Shown here in pieces: positions 1 through 56,701 of a DNA stretch of 64,000 nucleotides (its first letter is position 1; each line of letters starts with the position of its first letter). Made by a program: the position numbers and the translations under genes. Under the pieces are notes generated by a model. That model searched no databases and was not told the DNA's origin. It saw only the letters and a program-made list of their open reading frames with translations. Origin of the DNA: Amorphochlora amoebiformis (Eukaryota > Cercozoa > Chlorarachniophyceae); contig BAAHQB010000013.1 in assembly GCA_054601695.1 (NCBI GenBank), forward strand, positions 806,001-870,000, in the 5' to 3' direction.

Positions 1-44
1 TTATCCATTTTTTGAATATATATTTATGATAAAGACATGTACAA

Positions 45-85
<41 letters not shown>

Positions 86-349
86 ATATATGTATTATAT
101 TTATATATATATATATACACATGTATATATATTATTGATGTACATATATATATATACTATATATATTCTTGCGTACGTATTCATGAAAATATAATACATT
201 ATAGATATATTAATATATATATATATGTATATATATGTGTTGTATGTGTGTGTAAATTATATGCAGCACATATGCATTACACTACAGAAAATATATCATA
301 TAGATATATATATATATACGCACATGAAATGTGTTCTGTGTATCATCAG
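1..349. repeat. (TA)n-rich intronic sequence
   Basis: Mostly TA dinucleotide with short breaks. It leads directly into a 3' splice site (CAG at 347-349), so it is most likely intron of the gene whose exon starts at 350. No coding segment is recognised in it. Confidence 0.7.
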
Positions 350-568
350 GTCTTTGGTGCGATATTACAAGCAAAACCTAAAACCGGTGGATACAGAGCA
401 ACCTAGCCTCGTCATTAAGATTATGCGAAATTATCGGTAATGTACACATCGATACACAACCGATATGTCTTTTTCGTGTCTAAGATATGTGTATGTTAAT
501 GCATATGTATATCTTAAAGGAAATATGTATATATGTATATATATATATATATAAATATACATAATGTT

Positions 569-610
<42 letters not shown>

Positions 611-636
611 CATATATATATATATAGGTAACTATG

Positions 637-668
<32 letters not shown>

Positions 669-764
669 ACTATGTATATATATATATATATATATCACCC
701 TCACCGTTCCGGTTTTCTTTTTTCTCTTCCACTCTCTATATAGTATAGATTGTTAATCCATATG

Positions 765-817
<53 letters not shown>

Positions 818-867
818 TTTCTGAAGAAATATATGTATACATATACTTATATATATATATATATGTA

Positions 868-901
<34 letters not shown>

Positions 902-979
902 GTACGTATATATATATATATATATATATATACTTACGTATGTTAATAAACATGCATCTATTTGCAAATAGTAAACATA

Positions 980-1019
<40 letters not shown>

Positions 1020-1404
1020 GTATATATATATATATGAATATATACATATATACATATATATACAAGTGTTGTATAAATATATTATACAACATATTCATAT
1101 ATTTATTCATGTGCAAATATATATGTATATATATATATATATTATTAGCGCAATCGGAATGAAGGGATATAACGGCCGGTCAAAACGAAACGAAAAGTCG
1201 AGGAAAGACGTTCTACATGCTAATAAATACTTCATGAAAATTGGGTATATATATATACAATATATACATACATATGCATATATACATATATATATATATA
1301 TGTATATATTATTTCTACATGTTAATAAATACTTCATGAAAATTGGGTGTATGTTTCTACATGTTAATAAATACTTCATGAAAATTGGGTGTATGTGTCT
1401 ATAG

Positions 1405-1441
<37 letters not shown>

Positions 1442-1680
1442 GTGTGTATGTGTATATTACACATAATACATACTTGTATACATATACATATAAATATATA
1501 TATATATACATATCCATATACATAAATCTATATATATATGCATATGTGCATATTATATATATATATATATATATATAGAGCTATATGCATATATACCTAG
1601 TTTTCATGAAGTTTTATTTCCGCGTAGAACGATGTATTTATATACAAAATGTATGATTAAGTGTATATATAAATATATAC

Positions 1681-1714
<34 letters not shown>

Positions 1715-1769
1715 CCAATTCTTACGAAGAATTTACGAGCATGTAGAATGATGTATGGATATATATATG

Positions 1770-1813
<44 letters not shown>

Positions 1814-1906
1814 ACATATATGTATATATATATATATATATATGTATATGTATGTATACCTATCTACATATATGCATACATATTCGTGTGTATGTTTGTG
1901 TAGATA

Positions 1907-1953
<47 letters not shown>

Positions 1954-2054
1954 AACATATACACATATACATATACACATATAATATACATGTATATATA
2001 TACATATATATATATGTATAGTGTATATATCTATATATATATATATTAAATATA

Positions 2055-2089
<35 letters not shown>

Positions 2090-2211
2090 GTATGTATGTA
2101 TATTTACATGTATATAAATGTACACGCATATTATATATATATATATATATATACATATAATATGTATGTATATATTTGTAAGTATTACTAAGTAGTGTGT
2201 TTGATGTGCAC

Positions 2212-2296
<85 letters not shown>

Positions 2297-2417
2297 ATAT
2301 ATGTGTATAAATTTATATATATTTATACATCTAAATATATATGTATTATATCCACAATTAGTGATGATATAAATGAATATATATATAAAGATATATATAT
2401 ATATATATGTAAATATA

Positions 2418-2451
<34 letters not shown>

Positions 2452-2511
2452 ATATGTATATCTATCTACCTATTTTTTGCATATATGTTTGTGTGTATGT
2501 TTGTGTAGATA

Positions 2512-2553
<42 letters not shown>

Positions 2554-2685
2554 ATATATACCTATGTATTTATATATAAATATATATGTATAGTGTATAT
2601 ATCTATATATATTAATATATATATATATATATGTGTATATATATATATATATAAATATAAATATATATATATGAACACGCATATG

Positions 2686-2734
<49 letters not shown>

Positions 2735-2928
2735 TTCTAAGTTGTGTGTTTGATGTGCACGTATAAATATATATATAAATAAATAAATATATATGTATAA
2801 ATATATATGTGTATGTAGATACATATATACATATATATATATGTATATAATATATAGATATTTATATATATATATATATATATTTATTTATACGTGCACA
2901 TCAAACAAATTACTTAGGAATACATACA

Positions 2929-3012
<84 letters not shown>

Positions 3013-3404
3013 TGTGCATGTATATATTCATATATATACATATAGAGAGATACATATATTTTTAATATATATAGATATATACACTATACATATATATATA
3101 TACATATATAATATATATTATATTTATATATATATATGCATTATTATATATTATATCATCCACGATTAATGATGATATATATATATATATATACTAGTGT
3201 GTGTACATGTGGGTATATATAATTATATATGTTTGTGTATAACACATATTTATGTATTATATATATATATATATATATACATATATATTATATATATATA
3301 TATATATATACGTATCTTCTGTGTATGTGTTGTCTTTCGTTTTCGCTAACTGTAGCAATGCATTTTTCGATTAGGTTCAAGAAGAACAAGCAAAAGCATT
3401 TTAA
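350..3404 (+). CDS. 3' end of an unrecognised multi-exon gene
   Basis: Three exons in matching phase are proposed: 350-436, 1149-1209 and 3375-3404 (stop TAA at 3402-3404). The first has a CAG acceptor and a GTAATG donor and encodes a basic segment containing [14 protein letters not shown] and KIMRNYR. The second continues with [19 protein letters not shown]. The last short exon reads VQEEQAKAF then stop. The tail is hydrophilic, Lys/Arg-rich, and shows no membrane segment. I do not recognise the family, so no function is proposed. The gene begins off the left edge. Its two introns (712 and 2165 nt) are dominated by TA repeats. The donor at 1210 (GTTCTA) is weak; an alternative exon 2 running to about 1245 cannot be excluded. 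It converges on the phosphatase gene at 3930. Confidence 0.45.
1210..1749. repeat. Five copies of a ~36-bp element, direct and inverted
   Basis: Direct copies lie at about 1210-1245, 1313-1347 and 1354-1390 (core CTACATGYTAATAAATAC followed by TTCATGAAAATTGGG). More diverged copies in the opposite orientation are at about 1597-1633 and 1714-1749. The first copy starts exactly at the proposed exon/intron boundary. All sit among TA tracts inside one intron and could pair into hairpins. Confidence 0.75.
1880..3185. repeat. Duplicated blocks within a TA-rich intron
   Basis: Non-TA landmarks recur about 550-600 bp apart. TGTGTAGATAGGATATA is near 1898 and 2501; GTGTGTTTGATGTGCACGTA is near 2195 and 2743, with an inverted partner near 2891-2925. 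ATCCACRATTARTGATGATA is near 2350 and 3159. The intron has therefore grown by segmental duplication as well as TA slippage. No coding segment was found. Confidence 0.65.
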
Positions 3405-3929
3405 GGACTCCACTGCACCTTTCAATTAAATCATCTTGACAAAAACTCGATATCCCGAGAGCCAGACCAGATGAAGCCCAACTTAATTGAAGCTTGATTA
3501 AGCTGTCAAGTTATTCCTTCAACTACATACTGGCATCAAATGACCCGGTGTCATCATGGCGAAATCTAGGAAATCACTATTTGTGTATTCGAGCTTAGTC
3601 TAGTTAGACTAGTACCCAGAGTCTACAGAGTACTGACCAGTAATCGATATTTATTTATCGTCGACAGTCTAGACCGTCTAGACCGTACTCTAGTAGCTAT
3701 GCTACTATATCCAGCCGGCCATGATATAAATGTCTCACACTGATTAAACTCGTGACACTCATTCGGCGCAAAGGTGTAAACTTCACTGAATTCTGACGAG
3801 TTGACTAAATAAATTCGTTTAATGAATGACTAACAGTAATTTGACAATTTGACTTTAATTTGACGATGCATATCATGATGCCAAGTCTCACGACAGTACT
3901 ATAATCCCCCTGGAACTAGTAGCATTGAT
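3405..3929. other. Convergent 3'-3' intergenic region, CTAG-rich
   Basis: Normal-composition sequence between two converging genes. It has at least seven CTAG tetramers, clustered near 3567-3700 (TCTAGTTAGACTAGT, then two GTCTAGACC). No coding segment is recognised. It should hold the 3' ends of both flanking transcripts. Confidence 0.6.
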
Positions 3930-5239
3930 CTACGAGATATCGAAGAGTTTCCTTTCTTGTGGTGGCTTCGGTCTGCGAGGTGACGTCTGCGAAGTAGTTC
4001 TTGAGACTTTGCTTGAATGACCTGATCTATGAGAAGCATGACGGTGGTTAACCTCGGAAACAGCTGGAGATCTATCAAAATCCCACGTCCTCTGTCCAGC
4101 CTTGTATGTTAACTGAATGTTGAAATCCTTGTCGATCTAGGAGGAGACAACACGGTGAGCCTTCGGGTACACGCGTATATCATGAGTGGTATACCTTTGA
4201 ATTTCTGAATACATGATCCAGGTCTGCCTTCCGCAATGTTAGTTGGCCTGCAAAAGTTGTTTAAAAAAAATTTACCATACATAGTGGTTGAATGAGTACC
4301 ACTTCGCGACAGGAATGACGTGTGCACCCAGAATTCGCAGAATGGCTTGGCATCAGGGTATTCTGGGTGGTGGTTGGATGTGGATTATTAGATTCAATAT
4401 CCACATTACACACATATGGACATTTCTACACATTTACATATGTGTTTACATACTACAGTACATATACAAATATATATATATAAAAATATATATATATATA
4501 TATCATCTATATATATATATATATATATTATATACATATATTTACGCGTAAAAATTTACAGATATTAAGTGTATGTGCATGCTAAAGAGTGGGAGGAAAG
4601 GCACAAGAGCTGAGTTGAGAGAAGAGAGAGGCCGTGAGAGCGCTACAGAACGATCATGAAACATGATGTATAATATTTTTACATTTTCATTAATAAATAC
4701 ATGAGTATGTGTCTGATTTCTGACCTCGAACATTGAGAGGAAAGACTTGGAATCGTACGTCGCCCGATAAGGATAATGTTTGACTCTTCTGCTCCCACGA
4801 CTTAATGTTGAAGGAGACTCCATCTCTTCTCACTAATTAATTAGTGAGGGTTGCGTTAGAGAAAGATGAAGTGACCAAGTACATTTAGTCTACGATATCT
4901 ATTTATATGGTTTAAATGGACGCAGAGCTTCTTACGATCGGTTGCAGATCTTCGGGACGCTTGTGCTTCAAAAACGTACGTCTTTATATCCTCCTTCCCA
5001 AGCTTAGGATTGTACCAGTAGTTTTTCACACTCTGGATTTGGGATTGGTGTATGAATCAGTGTCTACGGGCAGGATAAGGTAAAAAATTACAAGGGTCCA
5101 GCCGAGCAAGCTGCTATCATCAAACTTGTTGTCGGATTTGAGTGCTTTCAATGCTTGGCCTGCACGGTAATATAATATATATATGTATATATATATATAT
5201 ATATTATATTTATATATGTATATATATACATATATATAT

Positions 5240-5272
<33 letters not shown>

Positions 5273-5432
5273 CAATATATATATATATGTATATATATAT
5301 TTATATATATTTATATATATATATATATATTTATATTATATATATGTATATATTTATATGTAGAGTATAATTATAATAATAAAGGTAAATATACAAACCA
5401 TGTTGTATGTGCTGCACATTATATAATATATA

Positions 5433-5475
<43 letters not shown>

Positions 5476-5478
5476 TTA

Positions 5479-5534
<56 letters not shown>

Positions 5535-5693
5535 GTGTATAATATATACACATACATGTGAAAAGTTATATTTTTAATCTATATATATATATATATATAT
5601 ATACATGTTAGATATAAATATTAGACGTACGTAAAATGGATATTTATATATCTATATATATTATAATATATATATATATATATATTATACTTA

Positions 5694-5735
<42 letters not shown>

Positions 5736-5742
5736 ACATTCT

Positions 5743-5804
<62 letters not shown>

Positions 5805-7604
5805 TACTATGAATCCATACCAGCAAGGAAGTTATGGGACACGTTGATATTGAAGAGAGACAATCTCTCGAATTTTGCTGGAAAATATCAATATCGCACT
5901 CGTCAGACACACCTTCACACGGTCGGAACGATGATTACTTTTAGGAGCCGACAGAGATAATTTTTCGAGGCATGTCTTGGGCTCAATATTTCGAATCTTC
6001 TCCCAGTACTCTACATATCGCCTCTGAAATAACAAAAATCAATCATCTAGGCTGGGTGAAACAACGTAGTTTTGCACCTGGCTTGGTCCGTCGACACCAA
6101 CGCGCTTATTTGCCGACACGTCATCGTCCGTCCGCATAACCGCGAATTTCAGCAGCGCTTTCTCCGCGTACCAGTCCCTGTGCATCTTGAGTAGCATAGC
6201 GGCTGTGACTACACCTGTTCTTCCTTTCCCTCCTTTGCAATGAATCGCAACCACATGGCCGCTAGCCTCGTTGATGAAATCACTGAGAAGACTCAAGGTT
6301 AGGAATAGGAAACTTAGTACTACCGGAATATACTCACCTAGCTTCTGTACAGAGACGAACAAGAAGGCTTAAAGGGGGGGGGTTGTGATCGTCGAAGCCG
6401 AACCTCCTGACCGCCCCTTGGAAACCCTCTTCCGGGTAGTCCCTTTCATCGCAGAGATTGTAGATTCGGTACTGGGTCTTATGGCGCGTGTTGAAGAAGC
6501 GTACAACCTCGCGCAATGGGTTGCGGTACAAACCTTCGTAGTTCACCGAAGGCAGGCCCATGGCGATGAGTTGTGGCTCTGTAAAGGGAGGGCACATCAG
6601 TATTTTGAATCATGTAGTTTCAACTATAAAATATATCGACATCACGAGTACCTATGTATGTAAGGTCGAGATCGAAACCTCCGCCTATAAATCTTCTCTT
6701 GCGCCCCCCTACGAGTCTTCGAGCACCTTTCGTGAGCCCAATGTATCCGATGTACATGCGGATGGCAATACGAACTGCACCAGAGAGTTGAACGTAAGTA
6801 CAGATTTCACCACATCTGTTAATTAAAACTGACCAAAATATACGACAAATTGCGTGATTAGCGTCTCTCTCAAGGGGATCGTGCCCGGAAAGAACAGAGC
6901 GACGTCAATCGCTATCGCGCATGCCAGAAGGATCGAGTCAAACACGTACCATTTGATATTTCCTGAAATTTCCGATTAATTATTGGGCGTACTTATGTTG
7001 GAATTGGTGATACCTGCAATATATTCTTCTGTGCAGTTAGATAGTAATATCCTGATTTATGGAATTATGACAGTTAAAACGTTGAACAGACTCTTTGCTT
7101 CTTAGGTTATGTCACCTCAAAATGAGCTCCATCACGAAGAAGACATGGAGAAGCAGTCTTAGATATAACTCGTATGTCTCTAGCTCGTCAAACAGGAAAT
7201 ATTCTATTAATATCAGCGCCGCCCACGCGATCAGAGCGCAGATTACGACTGAAACAGATGACGGTCAGACTCCCAGCTCCCTGATACGATTGTTTGGACT
7301 CACCGACGTTGTACCAGACCGACTCTAGAAAGGATCCAGAACAGCAAGGCTTTCTGTTGCATACATTCCGGTGTCAGTAATACGAAGCACTTCTCAACAT
7401 CTACCTTGGCTTCTCTCGCTTCTCGATCTTGGAGAACCGATCCGACAGAATAATTCCCCCCGGGTCGTTTTCTAATGGAACGTCGACGATAAACTCGTGG
7501 GTATTTCCCTTTCTCTCCTTCAGGTCTATATCCTGTGCCAAGGAGTCCCGCCTCGGGTCATGATCGACGAACCGGGGGTCCATCACAAAACTCGCGATAG
7601 TCAC
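3930..7604 (-). CDS. VSP: Voltage-sensor-containing PTEN-like phosphoinositide phosphatase (VSP/TPTE family)
   Basis: Predicted membrane-bound lipid phosphatase acting on the 3/5-phosphates of phosphoinositides. Exons, transcript order: 7604-7405, 7353-7304, 7248-7116, 7051-7014, 6962-6834, 6774-6652, 6578-6338, 6282-6078, 6023-5913, 5032-4936, 4832-4725, 4362-4300, 4247-4195, 4136-3930 (585 aa; Ci-VSP is 576). Order: hydrophilic N-terminus (1-75); S1-S2 (84-128, [18 protein letters not shown]...FFVMELILR); S3 ([16 protein letters not shown]); S4 ([15 protein letters not shown]); linker [14 protein letters not shown], almost as in VSPs; WPD-like FDDHNPP; P-loop [10 protein letters not shown] with Cys320 and Arg326 (the Gly variant typical of VSP/TPTE); TI-loop [12 protein letters not shown]2 domain ([31 protein letters not shown]); basic Ser/Pro-rich tail. 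Exons 10-11 are the least certain. S4 has few arginines. Eight 5' introns are 51-73 nt; the 880-nt intron at 5033-5912 is TA-filled. Confidence 0.92.
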
Positions 7605-7763
7605 AGGAGAACTCCTCGAGACATATTGGTTGAACTTTCTTGGAATCGCCTAAAATTACCTTTGAATAATATATTTCGGTCCACAGTCTTCAGGTTCCGT
7701 GCACTCCCGCGAAAATGAAATTCACACACGTGTCCTCCTCGTAGACATTCCGACTGGAGTGTG
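7605..7763. promoter_or_regulatory. Bidirectional promoter region, phosphatase / cotransporter
   Basis: Only 159 bp separate the two start codons (ATG at 7604 on the minus strand and 7764 on the plus strand). The sequence is of normal composition with no TA tract. It must contain both 5' UTRs and the shared promoter. No TATA box or other named element is clear. Confidence 0.6.
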
Positions 7764-26663
<18,900 letters not shown>

Positions 26664-27087
26664 CTACTAGACTAGACTGTATAATCTAGGTATTACCGTT
26701 TTTCTAGTATCTCGGTTAGTATCTATCGCTAAGTTTTACGCTATAGCCGCTACCACTGATCAATGTTGCATGATCCAATGAGAATTTTAGAACTGTGATG
26801 CAATGAGAATTTTAGAAACACTAGTTATGATTAGTCTCCCCGATGTTAATATTTCAAGTAGAGTTACTAGCTAGACTAGTGTTATATGTCTATGTCTAGA
26901 TGTGCTGTATCTAGTGTATTATTTATTAAATATATCTAGTGTATATGTAGGTATACAAAGTAATCGTTAAATTGTCAGATAAATGGTATCAAGATTGTTG
27001 GCGAGTTCTAGAGCGTTTGAGGCCCTGAACCGTTTGTATGAAGTTACAACAGTGATTCCTAGCAAATTGGATGAGTTTCTACAACAT
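26664..27087. other. Convergent 3'-3' intergenic region, CTAG-rich
   Basis: 424 bp between the cotransporter stop (26661-26663) and the bL28 stop (27088-27090). About nine or ten CTAG tetramers occur. A 21-bp sequence with core CAATGAGAATTTTAGAA is directly repeated near 26772-26818. No TA tract and no coding segment. Confidence 0.6.
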
Positions 27088-29076
<1,989 letters not shown>

Positions 29077-29208
29077 ACCTGTGGAGGCCTTTGCGTGTGA
29101 AAGCCGCCGGGGTTAAATAATTCTTCGGTACCTAAATCCCCTCTGGGATCCCCTAATCCCCGGGGTCACTGGGAACTCGGAATCCAATCTGTCCACACCG
29201 GATTGGCC
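29077..29208. promoter_or_regulatory. Bidirectional promoter region, bL28 / organellar DNA polymerase
   Basis: 132 bp between the two ATG codons (29076 minus, 29209 plus). GC-richer than its surroundings, with CCCCTAATCCCCGGGG-like sequence near 29148-29166. Both products serve an organelle genome, so shared regulation is plausible but inferred. Confidence 0.55.
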
Positions 29209-51700
<22,492 letters not shown>

Positions 51701-52096
51701 AGAACTAGACTCGGCAGCCCGGTGCATCTGCTTGGCCCACTGTAGATACGTCAGCATCAATGACTAATATTCTAGATGATTACGTGGTTACGTGCGCCTA
51801 ACACGTCGAACTTCATGTCAATGATTCTATGATATCTACCACTAGATCAGACTACCGTACTCTTGAGTACTACGTCCAGAGAATAGTTTGTATTCTATAC
51901 AATCAGTATGATACATATCCTCCGGTATCTTCTACTTCTTGAGTCTTGAAGACTTGGCTTATAGACCTAGTAGACTTGCATTGATAGTGCCGCAATTGCA
52001 ACTCAGTGAAAGTGTACTTGGTGTTAAAATTAATTAGGGCTCAGACTGCAACTTGTGCCATGGCAAATATGCAACGCTGACTATGCGACTCAAGTT
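51701..52096. other. Convergent 3'-3' intergenic region
   Basis: 396 bp of normal composition between the polymerase stop (51698-51700) and the Sld5 stop (52097-52099). It contains at least four CTAG and several palindromic stretches (GTACTCTTGAGTAC near 51858). No coding segment recognised. Confidence 0.6.
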
Positions 52097-52579
52097 CTAA
52101 ATTAGCTGTAGCATCCCGTTCTTTACGAGCTCTAATTAAAACATCGAAACACGTAATTATTCCAACCGTGGATACATACAATACATCTACACACACAGTA
52201 CATATATATGCATTATATATATATACATATTACATATATATATATATATTATGTGTATATATCTCTTTTTACATTTTTAATAATATTAGTCATAATAATA
52301 ACAAATCACACTAATAACAATAACATACCGCAGTAATAACAACATCAGTGACAATAGTACTATGAATAACATGGAACAAATATACAGCCACGTATACGTA
52401 CTACAAAATACATGCAAAAATAAATACATAAATAAATAAATATATATATATATATATATACATATAAAGATAATATACTTAATAGATGTATACACACACA
52501 CATATATATATATATATATATTGTATATATATATATATATGTGTGTATATATATTATACACGCATATTATTATAATTAT

Positions 52580-52611
<32 letters not shown>

Positions 52612-52768
52612 CTCCCTCTATATACATATATATTTATATATATATATATATATATATTTAGATATGTAGGATTAGTATAATATCTACATGTAGAGATACA
52701 TTTAGCTATGCGGTATATTAAAAATACATATTGTATTTATATACACACATATATATATATATATATAT

Positions 52769-52807
<39 letters not shown>

Positions 52808-52818
52808 GTATACTCTTG

Positions 52819-52851
<33 letters not shown>

Positions 52852-52996
52852 AAAAATATATACATATACATACATATATATATATATATAATATAAAAAT
52901 ATATGCGTGTATGAGTCTACGCAAAAGTAGAATATTTTGGTATATGCTCCATTTATACATGAATGTATATTTTGTAAAAACATTTGCATATAGACA

Positions 52997-53041
<45 letters not shown>

Positions 53042-53056
53042 AAAAAATATATATAT

Positions 53057-53102
<46 letters not shown>

Positions 53103-53140
53103 CATGTGTGTGTATATAATATATATGGATATGTGTTTAC

Positions 53141-53177
<37 letters not shown>

Positions 53178-53179
53178 TA

Positions 53180-53212
<33 letters not shown>

Positions 53213-53231
53213 ATACATAAATACATATAAA

Positions 53232-53294
<63 letters not shown>

Positions 53295-53419
53295 CAAATT
53301 ACAGGAACCTTTCAGTGGACGATAGCTTGCCACAAGAATATCCCCAGAAGACACCGACGTCTCACCGCTATAAAATAAGCCAGATGTACAGATACATAAT
53401 ACATCTAGCTATATATGTA

Positions 53420-53471
<52 letters not shown>

Positions 53472-54287
53472 ATGTTAAGAAGAGCGGTAGAGAGAGGAAA
53501 GAGATACGGAAGAGAGATAGGAACGCAAAAGAGGAGAGGGAAGAAAGAGCTTGTCAGAAGATATTCTTCGCGTGTAAAGGCAGGTATAGTATAAACATGG
53601 AACGATATATCAATTCGCAACGGGGTGGATCCAAACCTCTCAACACCAAAGCTTATCGTCCCGATATTTGAATTCGCTCGGCAGAAAACGTACTCGTCCA
53701 AGTTGGGCAAGACAACTTTATGAGTTAAGACATCGGATTAGAACAAATTTCAGGCTTCAGACGTGGGAAGAAGCGATAATCCTACCCATGTCCTTGTCTG
53801 TCATCTGTGAGTATTGCTCGGGAAGGTGCCGCAGGAAGGCAGTGTTGAAGTTCTTTTCAATAAGGTCTGCATACCTGAGAAAGATAGCATCAGCATTATT
53901 ATGCACCTTCGGATGTGTACACCTATGTGACTTACTTTTTACAAAAATCGACTTCCTGGGGCGATAAACGAGCTACCATATCGGCCGTGGAAAGTATATG
54001 AATGATGTGTTTCTCCATCTGATATTTTTATGGTAGCCTCAGAAAACCCATGAACGGTGGAGAGCGGAGAGCAAGAAGAGGCAATAGCACAGAGAGGCTT
54101 AGAGGTTAGGACAGAAGAGTTAAAGAGGAGAGGGATGCCTTAATACCTTCCACAGCCTCGTCCTAAGATACGACTTTAGGATAAAGTTTATCCGCTCGAT
54201 CTCCATCTAATGGGGATTGTGAGAGGATTGGGATTTGGATTTGGATTGAGGCTCATGATTTGAGGGTTTGGACGTTTATTTACATAT

Positions 54288-54321
<34 letters not shown>

Positions 54322-54322
54322 T

Positions 54323-54368
<46 letters not shown>

Positions 54369-54412
54369 TATATATTATATATATTTATATACATATTATA
54401 TTTATATATGTA

Positions 54413-54447
<35 letters not shown>

Positions 54448-54501
54448 TTCTATATTTATATATAATTTATATGTTACAAATATATAGATATATTTACATA
54501 T

Positions 54502-54534
<33 letters not shown>

Positions 54535-55163
54535 GTATGTATATAAATATATATTCATTTTTGATATTGCAGATATATACATATGTATGTGAGTGTATGC
54601 AGTAAACAGTTATTATACGTTTAAAGAAAGTACCTGATATATTCTAACCATCAGCGCGGTTCCTTTCTTCTCACTGCTTTGCTCGATAAGCTCCTACGGC
54701 AGACAAAATCAGCTTGTCTGTTATCTCACATCCGTTGCGTCTCACCTCTCCATCTCTGCCTCTCAATCTTTCTAACCCGCTATCGGATTCTTGATGATCC
54801 CAAAAATAAGTGTCTTGTGTTTAGTACCTGCTGCGTCTCTAACTCCTCCTTCACTCGACTCACCAACGCTCCCTCGTAGTCAAGCAGCTCTGGGGAACCT
54901 TATAAGAGAAATATTCAGCCCAGCTCAGCATTCCTAGCCTGGAATAAGGACCTCTTTCGTTCAACCAGGCTACTTTTAAGGTTTCCAGGACGCTGGGCTC
55001 GCCAGGATTCTGCGAGTCTTCAATCTCGTCGTCTACAAGAATTTCAATTCAGGCGCCATGTTGCATCTTTTTGCTCTGAAAATTTACCACTGAGAGTCGG
55101 CAAAAGTTTGTCGAGGTCAATGTCATCGGCAATCTTATTTTTCTTTTCATCAAGAGCTTCCAT
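52097..55163 (-). CDS. SLD5: GINS complex subunit Sld5 (GINS4)
   Basis: Subunit of GINS, part of the CMG helicase (Cdc45-MCM-GINS) at nuclear replication forks. Exons: 55163-55088, 55032-54952, 54898-54828, 54693-54634, 54206-54147, 54018-53936, 53874-53786, 53715-53637, 53367-53309, 52131-52097; 230 aa (human GINS4 is 223), phase preserved. Visible in order: acidic N-terminus ([20 protein letters not shown]); [19 protein letters not shown], matching human [26 protein letters not shown]; helix [20 protein letters not shown], matching [46 protein letters not shown]-domain [12 protein letters not shown], then [21 protein letters not shown] at the C-terminus, matching human ...IAPLVASGAVQLI. Early introns are 53-70 nt. 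The last (1177 nt) is TA-filled. Divergent from Sec22. Confidence 0.93.
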
Positions 55164-55421
55164 GGTAGAGATTAAATCCGCAGGCGAGGACTGCGAGGTC
55201 TGCGCCTAGTGATGGTCGCGCGGGAGGCGGTTGTTGGGTTGTCGGACACGTGTCCTTGGATGAGTCAGCCGAAAAAGAGAGTTCCCAACAATTTTTCGGT
55301 GGTCAGGGAACGCTCTGGCCTACCGTGGGTGCCTTTGGCGTTGATCATACCCACTATTCATAACATATCTGGGGATATCGAGCCATTGGAAACTGGGAGC
55401 ATACATATTTTCTACTAAATC
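55164..55421. promoter_or_regulatory. Bidirectional promoter region, Sld5 / Sec22
   Basis: 258 bp between start codons (55163 minus, 55422 plus), no TA tract. An E-box-like ACACGTGT is at about 55246. Frames crossing it on the plus strand have no family match and are treated as chance. Confidence 0.55.
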
Positions 55422-56560
55422 ATGGAAAATCTCACAACCTTCATTGGACGAGCGGACACGGGGATGCTTCTTGTGGAGACGATGACGACACAGCCGAGTG
55501 AGTACCCCGAGTTGCAGCCCTAATATGTGCAAACACCATGGTACCCCGACTGAAGGAATCTATCTAGGCTGGAGGACACAGGCTAAGCAGCTTCTGCGCA
55601 GTTTCAGCGACAGCTATCCGCACACACCATCGCGTCGATCGCTTGAGAACGACGACTGCTATATCCAGTTAAGGGAGATGACGTATCAAATATCAGTTTT
55701 AACTCAAATTTTTAACTCCCAGCTATATCATTGAAGCTAATGTGAGCTTCATGACGGTCTGCGACAAGTCTTATCCGAAGGTACAATGCATGAATCTGGG
55801 GTGTGCAAGCGTTCTCATCGTCGTGACATTCAGGGTTTAGCGTACCAGTTCCTAGAGGATGTTCACCAACGATTCACTCAAGAGCTTGGTCGAAGTATTC
55901 CAACTTATGACCGCCCTTATGCAGCTCAACAGGCTTTTGATATGACCTTAGATAAGATCCGTCAGAAATATTTCGGTCCTTCACCCTCTTTCACCCTCTT
56001 TCCCTTCTACCGAAGCTTTCTCTCTATCCTCTAGCCCATTACCTATCCTTGATCTTCCTTCTCTATCTATGTTTCGGTCCATTTCTTCTCTTTGGCTCTC
56101 TCTCCTCTAGGTTGGTTGCATCTCAAACCACTCGACGCATCTAGCAGTAGCTCTCTTATCTGCTGAGATAGATCCCTCCAAGTTAGAACCCCTAACCTGA
56201 AATTAGATCCAAACTCACCGGAGAATATCGCGAAAATGGAGAAGGACATCAGCGCAATACAGACGATTATGGTCTCGAACATCCAGGAGGTTCTTAAACG
56301 TGGGGAGAAACTCGACAGTATGAAAACCTAACTAACAGGATAGTAACACGTTTGGATTAGGTCTGATGTTTGGTGTTGTCCAGGGGTAAATAATCTTTCG
56401 CAAGATTTAATGGCCGAATCAAAGAGGTTCAAGAGCAGCGCTAAGTATATGAACTTCCAGGTATAATTTTGTCTTGAACACATGTGTTCAGGGTATGCAT
56501 GCATGAATGTTTGGTACGTATGTATCATACATGTAATAACAATATATGTATATAATATAC

Positions 56561-56605
<45 letters not shown>

Positions 56606-56659
56606 ATATATATTCACGCAGTGTAACAGTATCTATATATATATATAAATATATATATG

Positions 56660-56701
<42 letters not shown>

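Noticed and set aside
26-3429. Dozens of Tyr/Ile-rich open frames, here and throughout the window
   Set aside because: They are translations of TATATA in either strand, with no family match, and occur in every TA-rich intron.
4276-4299. A 28-nt intron at 4248-4275 in the phosphatase C2 domain
   Set aside because: The donor at 4299 (GTACTC) in the same phase gives a 52-nt intron and a C2 loop of the expected length.
5821-5912. Further coding sequence of the phosphatase after exon 9 (minus strand)
   Set aside because: Reading past 5913 meets a stop and has no C2 similarity. Exon 5032-4936 continues the phase.
53301-53345. Polymerase C-terminus on the plus strand near 53305 (EPFSGR, LSVDDS)
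   Set aside because: The true terminal exon is 51610-51700 (METPFDFPMEVDLVVDASAA...WYEAK, stop). The 53305 segment is antisense to an Sld5 exon.
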